Source of the DNA: Betaproteobacteria bacterium
GTDB taxonomy: Bacteria > Pseudomonadota > Gammaproteobacteria > Burkholderiales > Burkholderiaceae_C
DNA: 64,000 nt
Assembly (NCBI GenBank): GCA_016868355.1
Contig: VGHB01000014.1
Location: 1 to 64,000 of the forward strand
Direction of reading: 5' to 3'
Numbering within the stretch: the first letter of the stretch is position 1; each line of letters opens with the position of its first letter. The position numbers and the translations under genes were made by a program. This document shows, in pieces, positions 1-7,332 of the stretch. Under the pieces are notes generated by a model. It did no database searches and was not told the origin of the DNA. It worked only from the letters and a program-made list of their open reading frames with translations.

Positions 1-177
1 CCCCAGCGCCGCAGTTCGGGCAGTGCTGCATGTCGATGTCGAAAACCCGCTTGAGAAGCCGCGCCCAGCTGATGCGGTTCGGCCGCGCCTGAAGGCTCTC
101 GACCTCGCACTCGACGGCCGCTGCGGCCTGCAGCGGGCGCAGCGTGCGCGATTCCTCGCCGGATGCAAACAAAGACG
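1..177 (-). mobile_element. IS91-family transposase remnant, runs off left edge
   Basis: Read on the minus strand, this stretch translates without a stop into a segment containing RISWARLLKRVFDIDMQHC followed by PNCGAG. That is the C-terminal signature of IS91/IS1294-type transposases (SWARLLKRVFxIDxxHCPNCG). Going upstream, the frame carries a typical variable Ala/Glu-rich stretch and then loses resemblance near 177. The remainder would lie to the left of the window, so only about 59 codons can be seen. No start or terminal sequence is visible. It could be the end of an intact element, but the neighbouring debris favours a remnant. Confidence 0.7.
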
Positions 178-309
178 GTAAGCTCACGGTAGGTGAACTA
201 CATGACTATCTGCCGGACAAGGTGTCACGCCAAGCCATGATACTGAATCGTAAGCAGAATACGCAGGTAGTGGGTGATACTGGACGGGTACTGGTTGGAC
301 GATAGGAAA

Positions 310-717
310 ATGAAACGACTACTATTTGTTGTGCTGATAACGGTCTGCTCGGTGTCGTGGGCAGGGTGGGAAAAGATTTGCAAAGCAGGTTGTGGTGATG
401 GAGCTATTGAGCGGTATTATTACGACAAATCAACGATAAGAAAAAATGGTGCAATTTCACGAATGTTGCATCTGATAGATTACTCCATATATCAAGCTGA
501 CAACAGTGCCAGATGGTCGTCAGTAAAGGTTCTTCAGGCATATAATTGTAAAGATGAGACATCCGCAATAATTTCACTTTCTCTCTATTCAAGTAATATG
601 GGCGAAGGAGAAAATATTTACTCTATTACCAGACAAGAAAGAGAATGGGAATGGGAACCAATTGCTCCAGGGTCAACTGATGAAATTAGACTGAAAATTG
701 CTTGTGGTAAGAAGTGA
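310..717 (+). CDS. small secreted protein, surface-adhesin-E-like
   Basis: This encodes a 135-residue protein with a clear signal peptide (MKRLLFVVLITVCSVSWA, cleavage before GWEKI). The mature part is Tyr/Trp rich and has Cys residues at WEKICKAGCGDG, QAYNCKDE and KIACGKK that could pair. Overall it resembles the short secreted proteins annotated as surface-adhesin protein E-like, with a WxxI...YYDKSTI pattern. An upstream in-frame ATG at 274 exists. The ATG at 310 is preferred because it has an AGGA ribosome-binding site and begins exactly at the signal peptide. Base composition is strikingly AT-rich against the GC-rich surroundings, and transposase remnants lie on both sides, so acquisition by transfer is likely. 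Function is unknown. Confidence 0.6.
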   Translation: MKRLLFVVLITVCSVSWAGWEKICKAGCGDGAIERYYYDKSTIRKNGAISRMLHLIDYSIYQADNSARWSSVKVLQAYNCKDETSAIISLSLYSSNMGEGENIYSITRQEREWEWEPIAPGSTDEIRLKIACGKK

Positions 718-800
718 TTATGACTTCGGTGCTAATCTCAGCAGATGCCCTGGTCTATTCAGCATCAGTGTGACCTACCTTTAAAAACTGATCCAGATTG

Positions 801-823
801 AGCAAGAATAATATTGCTTTTTT
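801..823 (+). terminator. possible weak terminator after the AT-rich gene
   Basis: A short stem (AGCAA at 801-805 pairing with TTGCT at 814-818) is followed by a run of six T. The stem is only five base pairs, so it may be incidental. Its place about 80 bp after the stop at 717 suits a terminator of that gene. Confidence 0.3.
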
Positions 824-841
824 ATTCTTCCAAAGAAGTCA

Positions 842-991
842 GTGACGCCCAAGGGAGTTCGATTAAAGCCTGATTAGATCGTGGTCATGCTGCGCGAGAT
901 TGAGGTCACGATAGGTCATGGCAAGGATGTACTCATTGCCTGCCGCGAGGCTGGGGCGACCGACAAGAGCCGCTACCGCTGGCGGCAGCTA
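842..991 (+). mobile_element. IS3-family OrfA remnant with internal stop
   Basis: From a GTG at 842, the frame reads VTPKGVRLKPD, then TAG (875-877), then IVVMLREIEVTIGHGKD and a segment ending SRYRWRQL. This matches the N-terminal helix-turn-helix of IS3/IS407-group OrfA proteins (KPEQIVxxLRQIEV...YYRWRKEYGG). The TAG stands where the family has Gln (CAG). Similarity ends abruptly near 991 and no OrfB is present, so the element is dead. A TGACCTACC sequence at about 770 could be a leftover terminal repeat. The rest of the 718-1197 gap holds nothing else I can recognise. Confidence 0.6.
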
Positions 992-1197
992 ATCGCTTTT
1001 CGAATCTTAAACGTTGTCGTCTGTGCATAGGAATTTCAAACGGCCCCTGGAAAGTCGTCGCTCAGGTCGCCGAGCCTGCATACCCCAGGAGGGGTCACTC
1101 CGAGGGCGGCGCGGGACAGGGTTCGGCCACACCGCTGCAGAGGTTCAATCCGTTAACTGTGCACCCTAAAGGCCTCAGGGTCGGGTAAAACGGCCAG

Positions 1198-2142
1198 CTA
1201 GAACCCATGCTTTTCAAGCCAAGCGGTGACGGCAGGGATCCAGAAGTGGCTGCCCGCACTGTGCAGGGAGTGCCCATCCTGCCCCACAGGCGGAGCTGCA
1301 AAAAACTCACTTTCGGCCTTCTGCCCCGCAGCAACGGCCGCCTGCAGATAGGCCTTGTGCCAGCGCTTAGGCGCTTGTTCACCCCAGAACCTGTCGTTGG
1401 CGGAATAGAGCCATAGGCTGGGCACGTCAGTTGAACTTGCTGAACTGGCGATGTGCTCTTCCAATCGGTCCGCGCGACACGACGCACCCGGCGAGACCGT
1501 TGGGTTACCACCTGCGCCGCCGGCGAAGTTGATACAACCCATCACCCCTGGCCAACTTTGGCCACAGGCAGCGATCGTGGTGAGGCCCCCCACAGACTGT
1601 CCGACCAGAAGAATTCTGTCTTTGCGTGCCCAGTCTTGTTCGACGACCCAAGCATGGACGCTGCGCATGGCATGGGCAGCTGCGCCCGTGGTCTTTCCAA
1701 ACTCGGCCGGCCCCGAGCAACTGCCACCGCTCCAACGTGCACCATGGTCTTCGGGATCATGCGAGACGTTTTCACCGTAGCCGGGCCGTATTGCGGCTAC
1801 GACTGCATACCCCCGGCTGTTCCAATATCGAATGGCGTCTCCATTAGCGGGAATCGGGACTGTCGCCGCACGGCCGGCAGCGCTACCCGATCGGCCGTGG
1901 GAGAAGATCACCACGGGCCAGGGACCGCTGGCGCCGGTGTTGTGAGCCGGCGCAGGTTTAAACGTATACACCGGTATTTGAACGTCAGACTTCGCATAAG
2001 ACGAAGCCTTGACGATGATGTTGGAGGTTTCAACTTGCGGGACAGCAGGAGAGCTGCCTTGTGCGCTCGAGTGAGCGCCCCACAGCCAGCAGACCGCCAT
2101 GCAAAGTGACTTAGCGCTTGGGTTCACGGGACCATCTTCCAC
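1198..2142 (-). CDS. secreted alpha/beta hydrolase (dienelactone hydrolase-like)
   Basis: This is a 314-residue alpha/beta-hydrolase-fold protein. Near residue 80 is PVVIFSHGRSG, the oxyanion-hole region. A nucleophile elbow GQSVGG follows near residue 182. An acidic residue sits in LYSANDRFW, and GSHFW near the C-terminus carries the probable catalytic His. The N-terminus (LCMAVCWLWGAHSSAQG) looks like a signal peptide preceded by a short polar stretch. A shorter start at Met-15 is possible and would give a cleaner signal. The best family match I can name is the platelet-activating-factor acetylhydrolase / dienelactone hydrolase-like group. The substrate cannot be told from sequence. The gene stands alone, divergent from the rhodanese gene. 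Confidence 0.65.
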   Translation of the reverse strand: MEDGPVNPSAKSLCMAVCWLWGAHSSAQGSSPAVPQVETSNIIVKASSYAKSDVQIPVYTFKPAPAHNTGASGPWPVVIFSHGRSGSAAGRAATVPIPANGDAIRYWNSRGYAVVAAIRPGYGENVSHDPEDHGARWSGGSCSGPAEFGKTTGAAAHAMRSVHAWVVEQDWARKDRILLVGQSVGGLTTIAACGQSWPGVMGCINFAGGAGGNPTVSPGASCRADRLEEHIASSASSTDVPSLWLYSANDRFWGEQAPKRWHKAYLQAAVAAGQKAESEFFAAPPVGQDGHSLHSAGSHFWIPAVTAWLEKHGF

Positions 2143-2361
2143 GGCTTGGCTCGGTGGTCATAGATCAAGTCGTACGCGCTCAGTTGGGCTGCAAGCGCAG
2201 AAACGCATAAGAGCATAAGTCTCCAATTTCAATTGGATCCCAGGGTGGGGAGCTTGCGGCGGAATGACCAGCTGACTTCATCCCGCCATGTAAACGCCGG
2301 GTTGCTTTGCTCGCGGCTCACCCGTATCGTATGCCTTCCACTGTTCTGGAGGGAATGGCTC

Positions 2362-3369
2362 ATGTGTAAGTATTCGATGATCGGCGTCGCGCTGGCGTGG
2401 TGCGTGGCCCTGGTTCCGGCGCATGCCCAGCCGGTTGTGGACAATGCCTTTGTGCAGGCGGCAATCCAGCGCGGCGCCCAGATCTGGGATGTGCGTGGCG
2501 AGCGTGATTTCATCAAGGGGCACTTGCCGGGGGCGTTGAACATTGGCGATGCGGCTGCCGTGCTGCGCGATCCCAATGCCGAAGATTTCCTGGCCACTGA
2601 GCGGGTGGCGCAGATCTTGGGCGGCGGTGGTATTGACCCGAGCCGTGAAACCGTGGTCTATGGCGCGCGCGGCACCTGGAATGCCTATTTCGGCCGCTAC
2701 GCCCTGCGCTACTTCGGTGGTACCCAGGTGACGGTGCTGCACGATGGCATCGAGGGCTGGCAGGCCGCTGGCCTGCCGCTGGCCAGCGGCGCCGCTCAGC
2801 CCAGGCCGGTCAAGCTCACGCTTACGGTCAACCCCACGCTGGCGGTGAGCACGCAGGACGTGCTCAACCGGCTGAACAGACCGGAGGTGCAGATCGTCGA
2901 TGCGCGTACCCCCAAGGAGTTTGCCGGTGAGGATATCCGCGCCCTGCGCGGTGGCCACATCCCAGGCGCGGTCAACATCCCCTATGAGCAGAACTGGGTA
3001 GACCCCGACACCTTGAACAAACTCGCGCGCAGGCAGGTCAACGACACGCGTGGCATGGCGCTGAAGGCGACAACCGATCTCAAGGCGCTTTATGCCGCGC
3101 TCGATCCGGACAAGGAAACGGTGGTCTATTGCCAGTCGGGTGCGCGCGCCGCCGAGACGGCCGGCGTGCTGGAGCAACTCGGGTTTAGGAACGTCAAGGT
3201 CTATGACGCATCCTGGCTGGGCTATGGCAACAAGCTGGATGCGCCAGCAAATAACGCCACGGTTTTCAATATCGGCGCGCTCAACGGGCGCCTGGCCTCC
3301 ATGCAGGCGCGCATCGTGGCGCTTGAAGACGAGCTGGATGCCGCAAAGAAGAAGCTGGCGAACAGATAG
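2362..3369 (+). CDS. exported two-domain rhodanese (thiosulfate sulfurtransferase)
   Basis: This is a 335-residue sulfurtransferase with a signal peptide (MCKYSMIGVALAWCVALVPAHA) and two rhodanese domains, roughly residues 25-145 and 165-300. The second domain has the active-site loop VVYCQSGARAAE with the persulfide-forming Cys. The first domain has VVYGARGTWNA at the same place and lacks Cys, as in classical two-domain rhodaneses where only the C-terminal half is catalytic. A Lys/Glu-rich tail (ALNGRLASMQARIVALEDE) is a probable coiled coil. The start at 2362 is chosen over upstream in-frame codons because a GGAGGG site lies 8-13 bases before it and the signal peptide begins there. It probably acts in the periplasm on thiosulfate or other sulfane donors. 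Confidence 0.8.
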   Translation: MCKYSMIGVALAWCVALVPAHAQPVVDNAFVQAAIQRGAQIWDVRGERDFIKGHLPGALNIGDAAAVLRDPNAEDFLATERVAQILGGGGIDPSRETVVYGARGTWNAYFGRYALRYFGGTQVTVLHDGIEGWQAAGLPLASGAAQPRPVKLTLTVNPTLAVSTQDVLNRLNRPEVQIVDARTPKEFAGEDIRALRGGHIPGAVNIPYEQNWVDPDTLNKLARRQVNDTRGMALKATTDLKALYAALDPDKETVVYCQSGARAAETAGVLEQLGFRNVKVYDASWLGYGNKLDAPANNATVFNIGALNGRLASMQARIVALEDELDAAKKKLANR

Positions 3370-3695
3370 GTGGAATTGCGCCTGAATCTCGGGCGTCTCC
3401 TGTGGGGTGCACCGCCGCGCCTAGGCATCAGCATATTGATGATCGACGGCACTACAGCAACTTGGAGTCCGTGAAAGCCATTGATCAGCTGCGCGGCAAA
3501 GAGACTCACATGTTGATCATTGCGGGTGCGGTCATTGATAGCGCCTACGACGCTGAATACAAGAAGAACGTAGGGCAGCAGCGAAAGAGGCAGCCCATCT
3601 AAGGAAAACAATCATCGTATTGATGATGAACGGGCTTCCCCTTGGTGACTGGTTCGCTGTAAACAGTGACTGGGTGATGAGGCAGGGCTGGGGTA
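3370..3695. other. intergenic region with only a doubtful short frame
   Basis: This 326-bp stretch lies between the convergent rhodanese and Bug-receptor genes. One open frame on the plus strand (3402-3602, 66 residues, containing HMLIIAGAVIDSAYDAEYKK) has no ribosome-binding site and no family resemblance I recognise. I see no strong hairpin with a T-run for either flanking gene. Confidence 0.4.
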
Positions 3696-4655
3696 TCAGT
3701 CCAGTGGTTTGATGTCCAACTCCTGGGCTAGCCGAACCCAGCGGGCTGCATCATCCTCAAGCTTGGCCTTCATGGCAACAGGGCCAGGCACTGCCACCTC
3801 TAGTGCCATTGCGGCCAGTCGTTCGCGAACATCGGGCATTCGCAGCACCTCCTCCATGGCCGCGCTGAGCCTATCGACAACTCCTTTGGGTATGAAGGCT
3901 GGGCCCACGAGGCCAAACCATTGTTCGTAGTCCATACCCTGGATGCCCAACTCGGCGAAGGTCGGAACTTCTGGAAACTCAGGGTTGCGCTTGGCACCGG
4001 TCACCGCCAGAGCCCTGAGCTTGCCTGCGCGGATATGGCTGCCTGCGCTGGCCATGGTCGTGATCATGACCTGAACCTGCCCGCTCATCAGATCGATCAT
4101 TGCGGGTGAAGATCCTCGATAAGGCACGCTGATGAAGTTCACGCCAGAGCGTGCCTTGAACAAATCCACCACCACGCTGCCTGTACCGGCAATGGCCACA
4201 GTCAGCTTTCCGGGCTGGGCGCGGGCGTAAGCGATCGCCTCGCGCGCAGTCCGCTGCTCAAGCCCGGGGCCGGCCACGAGAAAGGCCGGCGAGCGCCCGA
4301 TGAGCGAGATCGGTGTGAAATCGCGTACAGCGTCGTAAGGCATCTTGCGCGTGTAGATCGGCGTACTGGTGTGAAAAACATCCACCAACACCAATGAATA
4401 GCCGTCGGCGGCAGCCTTTGCCACAAAGTCAGTGCCGATCACGCCGCCCGCACCCGCCCTGTTGTCGACCACCACGGTCTGTTTGAGCAGCAGCGAGAGC
4501 TTGTCGGCCACCTGGCGGCCAATGCCGTCTGAGCTTCCGCCTGCCGGAAAGGGGATCACCAATCGAATAGGCCGATTGGGGTAGTCTGGCTGCGCTTGCG
4601 CGGGCCACGATAAGAGACTTAGGGATAAGCCCAAAGTGGTGCGGCGATCGATCAT
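3696..4655 (-). CDS. Bug-family tripartite tricarboxylate transporter receptor
   Basis: This is a 319-residue periplasmic solute-binding protein of the Bug (TctC) family, with signal peptide MIDRRTTLGLSLSLLSWPAQA. The family hallmarks are present: YPNRPIRLVIPFPAGGSSD near the mature N-terminus, the VVDNRAGAGGVIGTDFVAK block, and DGYSLVLV and ISVPYRGSSPAMIDLMSGQV further on. The open frame extends far upstream to 5084, but that extension reads through a decayed tRNA. The ATG at 4655 has a GGGAG ribosome-binding site and starts the signal peptide. Like most Bug genes it stands apart from any membrane TctA/TctB genes, so it is an orphan receptor. Ligands in this family are carboxylates; which one is unknown here. 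Confidence 0.85.
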   Translation of the reverse strand: MIDRRTTLGLSLSLLSWPAQAQPDYPNRPIRLVIPFPAGGSSDGIGRQVADKLSLLLKQTVVVDNRAGAGGVIGTDFVAKAAADGYSLVLVDVFHTSTPIYTRKMPYDAVRDFTPISLIGRSPAFLVAGPGLEQRTAREAIAYARAQPGKLTVAIAGTGSVVVDLFKARSGVNFISVPYRGSSPAMIDLMSGQVQVMITTMASAGSHIRAGKLRALAVTGAKRNPEFPEVPTFAELGIQGMDYEQWFGLVGPAFIPKGVVDRLSAAMEEVLRMPDVRERLAAMALEVAVPGPVAMKAKLEDDAARWVRLAQELDIKPLD

Positions 4656-4739
4656 GAAGAGCTCCCGTAGACGATTCAATGATGCCATCATCCGAGACGC
4701 GGGTAGGCCTGCAAACGATTGGCTACCCCTCAGGCGTTT

Positions 4740-4893
4740 TGCGGCGTAACTTACCCGGGTAGAGCACTGCGTTTGCAATGTCAAGGCCGGAGGTTTGAAT
4801 CCCCTTACCCCAACTCCCATCCACCGCCGGCTGCGGGCACCGCGCGTTGCCGCGGCTTGTCGATGCAGGAGGCCGCGATGAAAGGCCTGCGCT
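4740..4893 (+). repeat. decayed duplicate of the tRNA-Pro/gtrA junction
   Basis: This stretch aligns without gaps, at a constant offset of 2028 bp, to 6768-6921. That covers the whole tRNA-Pro gene, its 3' flank and the first codons of gtrA. Shared blocks include GGCCGGAGGTT (T arm), CCACCGCCGG and GCCGCGGCTTGTCGATG. The copy has lost tRNA pairing: its anticodon loop reads TTTGCAA and the acceptor ends no longer match. Its gtrA start (ATG at 4878) meets TAA after five codons. Similarity starts at the tRNA 5' end and not before. The two copies bracket the methyltransferase, DUF6641-like and marC genes as direct repeats. Confidence 0.85.
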
Positions 4894-4967
4894 AACTGAT
4901 TATCATCACAGGCTGTTGCGTGTCTTGGGCGACCTAAGGCCTTAAACCGGCTTCGCTTTCGCTGATC

Positions 4968-5657
4968 ATGACCCCTGAAGAGCGCGCCACATCGATCGAC
5001 AAATACCGCCGGCGCGCTGCCGGCTACAACCGTTCGGCGCAGCACACCATGGCCTTGCGCCGGCGCGTGATCGACCTGCTGCAACTATGCCCTGGTGAGG
5101 TGGTGCTGGATGTGGGTGCTGGCACCGGACTGAGCTACGAGTGGCTACTGCAGGCGGTACGACCGGTTGTAGGTTCGGGGACAGGTCGCGTGCTGGCTTT
5201 CGAGCAAAGCCCCGAAATGTTCGCGCAGGCGCACGCGCGGGCGGTCGCTCACGGCTGGCGCACCGAGGGCGCCGACGCATCACTGTGGCATGTGTGCGCA
5301 TCGGCGCACGAGGTGCTATTGCCCTGCGCACCCGACGCCATACTGTTTAACTACGTCCACGACATCCTGCGCTCCCGGCAGGCACTTGCACATCTGCTGG
5401 TGCAGGCCAGGCCCGGCGCCCGCGTGGCGGTGGCCGGGATAAAGTTCTTTCCGTGGTGGGCCGGGCCGCTGAACCTTTTGCCCTGGTTGAAGAACTGGCC
5501 CTACAACACCAGGGCTGGCGAGTTGTGGCGGCCGTGGGACCATCTACAGCAGCATTGCGCGTCATGGACGGTGCAAAGCGTTCATGCTGGCATGGGCTAT
5601 GTGGCGTGGGGTCGGCTGCGCGATGAGCGCGCAGCCTCAGGTGCAGCCTCGGGCTAG
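4968..5657 (+). CDS. class I SAM-dependent methyltransferase
   Basis: This is a 229-residue protein with the Rossmann methyltransferase motif I at about residues 46-54 (VLDVGAGTG). A motif-II acidic turn follows in VLAFEQSPEM. A later core strand reads PDAILFNYVHDIL, and the post-core strand is ARVAVAGIKFFPWW. It begins MTPEERATSIDKYRRRAAGYN, like small-molecule methyltransferases of the UbiE-like group, but the substrate is not apparent. The C-terminal 40 residues are Trp-rich. It is a single gene with no SD stronger than GGC-type sequences, followed closely by the DUF6641-like frame, and it lies inside the tRNA-derived direct repeats. Confidence 0.75.
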   Translation: MTPEERATSIDKYRRRAAGYNRSAQHTMALRRRVIDLLQLCPGEVVLDVGAGTGLSYEWLLQAVRPVVGSGTGRVLAFEQSPEMFAQAHARAVAHGWRTEGADASLWHVCASAHEVLLPCAPDAILFNYVHDILRSRQALAHLLVQARPGARVAVAGIKFFPWWAGPLNLLPWLKNWPYNTRAGELWRPWDHLQQHCASWTVQSVHAGMGYVAWGRLRDERAASGAASG

Positions 5658-5691
5658 CGGTCTCGGAGCATCAGCGGAACCCGCACTGGTC

Positions 5692-5988
5692 ATGAATTGC
5701 AACAAGCTGGCGCATCGCATCTGGGAACAGGCAGAGCTGGTCAAGGCGCAACAGGCAGGTACGCAGTTCGCACCCACTCGATTCCGCACTTTCGTGGAAC
5801 ACGACACGGGCTTGCGGCGTCAGGTGGAAATGCCCAAGCGGGTCAAGCCCTGGTGGTTCACCGCAGAGAACGGCAAGCTGGCGCTGCATGTTCGCTACGG
5901 CAGTCGGGCACTGGAACTGGCCAAAGGCAAGTTCGCCATTGAGGTCGCGTCTGATTGGGACCTTGCTGCCACGCTGGAGCTGATCTGA
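5692..5988 (+). CDS. DUF6641-like protein, probably a truncated remnant
   Basis: This is a 98-residue frame. Its core (NKLAHRIWEQAELVKAQQAG, later MPKRVKPWWFTAENGKL and VRYGSRALELAKGKFAIEV) resembles the central part of DUF6641 family proteins, as I remember that family. It ends at TGA (5986-5988), and the same frame goes on with VAVLAGG. That looks like the family continuation LELIxxAVLAGEL interrupted by a nonsense codon. The resemblance also seems to start a few residues before the ATG used here, in the same frame. In-frame starts at 5623 and 5584 would overlap the methyltransferase gene. I read it as a gene eroded at both ends; function is unknown. Confidence 0.5.
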   Translation: MNCNKLAHRIWEQAELVKAQQAGTQFAPTRFRTFVEHDTGLRRQVEMPKRVKPWWFTAENGKLALHVRYGSRALELAKGKFAIEVASDWDLAATLELI

Positions 5989-6044
5989 GTAGCTGTCTTA
6001 GCGGGAGGGATACTCCATGATGACTGCGTTTCACTCGATCGAAC

Positions 6045-6647
6045 ATGGACCACACCTTCTCTTCCGCGCTCGTGCTGATGCTCCTGGTGCTCGACCCTCT
6101 GGGAAACCTGCCCGTATTCATTTCCGTCATGCGCGGAATTCCGCCCGATCGACGCACTCGTGTGGCCTTGCGAGAGGGGTCGATTGCGTTTCTGGTCCTT
6201 CTGGGTTTCATGCTCGGCGGCCAGGGGTTCCTGCAAGTCATGGGCCTGTCGGAGAGGTCCCTGGAGGTGGCCGGCGGCGTGATTCTGCTGGTGATCGCCA
6301 TGCGGATGGTGTTCGGCAGCACATCGGATTTGTACGACAGCGAGTCATCGGTCCACCGTGAGCCGATGATTTTCCCGCTAGCAATTCCCATGTTGGCGGG
6401 GCCTTCAGCCATGGCCACTGTTCTTCTCTTGGCTTCGCGTCATCCCGACAAGCTGAGCCAATGGGCCGCAGCACTCACCGTGGCCATGTTGGCCAGTACC
6501 TTGGTTTTGCTGCTGGCTGACCGCATACGTCGCTTATTGGGCGATGCGGTGGTCTCAGCCATGGAAAAGTTGATGGGTCTGATACTGACCGCCATCGCGA
6601 TCGAGATGCTACTGGCTGGTGTGAAGCGCTACTTTGCTGATGTGTAG
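6045..6647 (+). CDS. MarC-family integral membrane protein
   Basis: This is a 200-residue polytopic protein of the MarC/YhgN family, with about six predicted membrane segments. The N-terminal VLMLLVLDPLGNLPVF motif is typical of the family. A repeat of the same kind follows after the central loop as MIFPLAIPMLAGPSAMATV, reflecting the internal duplication of MarC proteins. Length is normal. Despite the name, the family has no proven role in multiple antibiotic resistance, and its transport substrate is unknown. The start at 6045 lacks a clear SD, but no better in-frame start precedes the first membrane segment. Confidence 0.85.
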   Translation: MDHTFSSALVLMLLVLDPLGNLPVFISVMRGIPPDRRTRVALREGSIAFLVLLGFMLGGQGFLQVMGLSERSLEVAGGVILLVIAMRMVFGSTSDLYDSESSVHREPMIFPLAIPMLAGPSAMATVLLLASRHPDKLSQWAAALTVAMLASTLVLLLADRIRRLLGDAVVSAMEKLMGLILTAIAIEMLLAGVKRYFADV

Positions 6648-6767
6648 GTCCCCGAGAGCTCTGGGCCCCCATGGAGGCTCAGCGATTGGCTTGATGGACG
6701 GCCGTGATGGTTGGGGCGACCTCTCGCCGTGAGCGTGTGGAATGCCCTGCTACAGTAATAGGTTCAG

Positions 6768-6844
6768 CGGGGTGTAGCTTAGCCTGGTAGAGCGCTACGT
6801 TCGGGACGTAGAGGCCGGAGGTTCGAATCCTCTCACCCCGACCA
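6768..6844 (+). tRNA. tRNA-Pro (anticodon CGG)
   Basis: This is a 77-base cloverleaf. The acceptor stem is CGGGGTG/CACCCCG, the D arm contains AGCCTGGTAGAG, and the anticodon stem CTACG/CGTAG closes the loop TTCGGGA. The T arm is GGAGG/CCTCT with TTCGAAT, and the CCA end is encoded. Anticodon CGG reads the Pro codon CCG. No other tRNA is adjacent. Confidence 0.95.
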
Positions 6845-6905
6845 CCGTCCACCGCCGGCCACGAGCAGCTTGCGCTGCCGCGGCTTGTCGATGAAGGAGG
6901 CCGCG

Positions 6906-7283
6906 ATGAGGGGCCTGAGCCGATACGCCCTGGTGGGCCTGGTGGCCACGGCAGCCCACTACGCGCTGCTGGTGTTGTTGGTGGAGTGGGCGGCTGCGCC
7001 GCCCGGGCCTGCCGCACTCCTGGGCGCCTTTGTGGGTGCTGGGGTGGCCTACTTGGGTAACCGCAGCTATACCTTTTCCAACACCGAAATGCCCCATGGG
7101 CAATCGGCGCTGCGCTTTGCGGCCATTGCCGGCCTAGGTGCCGTGGCCAACGCTGCGGTGGTGGGCGGAGGGGTGGCACTGGGCCTGCACTACCTGCTGG
7201 CGCAGGTGATTGCCACCGCCTTGGTCGTGTTGGCCACCTACCACCTCAACCGGATTTGGACCTTCGGCCCGCCCCCACCGTAA
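6906..7283 (+). CDS. GtrA-family membrane protein (lipid-linked sugar flippase type)
   Basis: This is a 125-residue protein with four predicted membrane helices and the GtrA/DPMS pattern: RYALVGLVATAAHY at the start, FVGAGVAYLGNRSYTF in the middle and LATYHLNRIWTF at the end. GtrA proteins are thought to move polyprenyl-phosphate-linked sugars across the inner membrane or to anchor the partner synthase. The ATG at 6906 has an excellent AAGGAGG site seven bases upstream. An in-frame start at 6870 falls in the tRNA flank and is rejected. It is the first gene of a tight set with a GT2 synthase, an ArnT-like transferase and a ChbG-like deacetylase, which strongly suggests a glycan-modification role. 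Confidence 0.8.
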   Translation: MRGLSRYALVGLVATAAHYALLVLLVEWAAAPPGPAALLGAFVGAGVAYLGNRSYTFSNTEMPHGQSALRFAAIAGLGAVANAAVVGGGVALGLHYLLAQVIATALVVLATYHLNRIWTFGPPPP

Positions 7284-7332
7284 CGACCACGCATGCGGGC
7301 ACGTGCGAAAGCCGCTCGCGTACCATCTGCAA

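Noticed and set aside
1453-2109. Plus-strand frame of 218 codons opposite the secreted hydrolase
   Set aside because: The minus strand has the catalytic motifs and signal peptide; this frame has none.
4656-5084. Long N-terminal extension of the 3696-4655 Bug receptor
   Set aside because: It reads through the tRNA relic and has no SD; the signal peptide and GGGAG site place the start at 4655.
6679-7179. Minus-strand open frame with RIRTSGLYVPNVALYQAKL
   Set aside because: It is the translation of tRNA-Pro and its flank on the wrong strand, a familiar false protein. A similar GVRGFKPPALTL stretch upstream of the Bug gene comes from the decayed tRNA copy.
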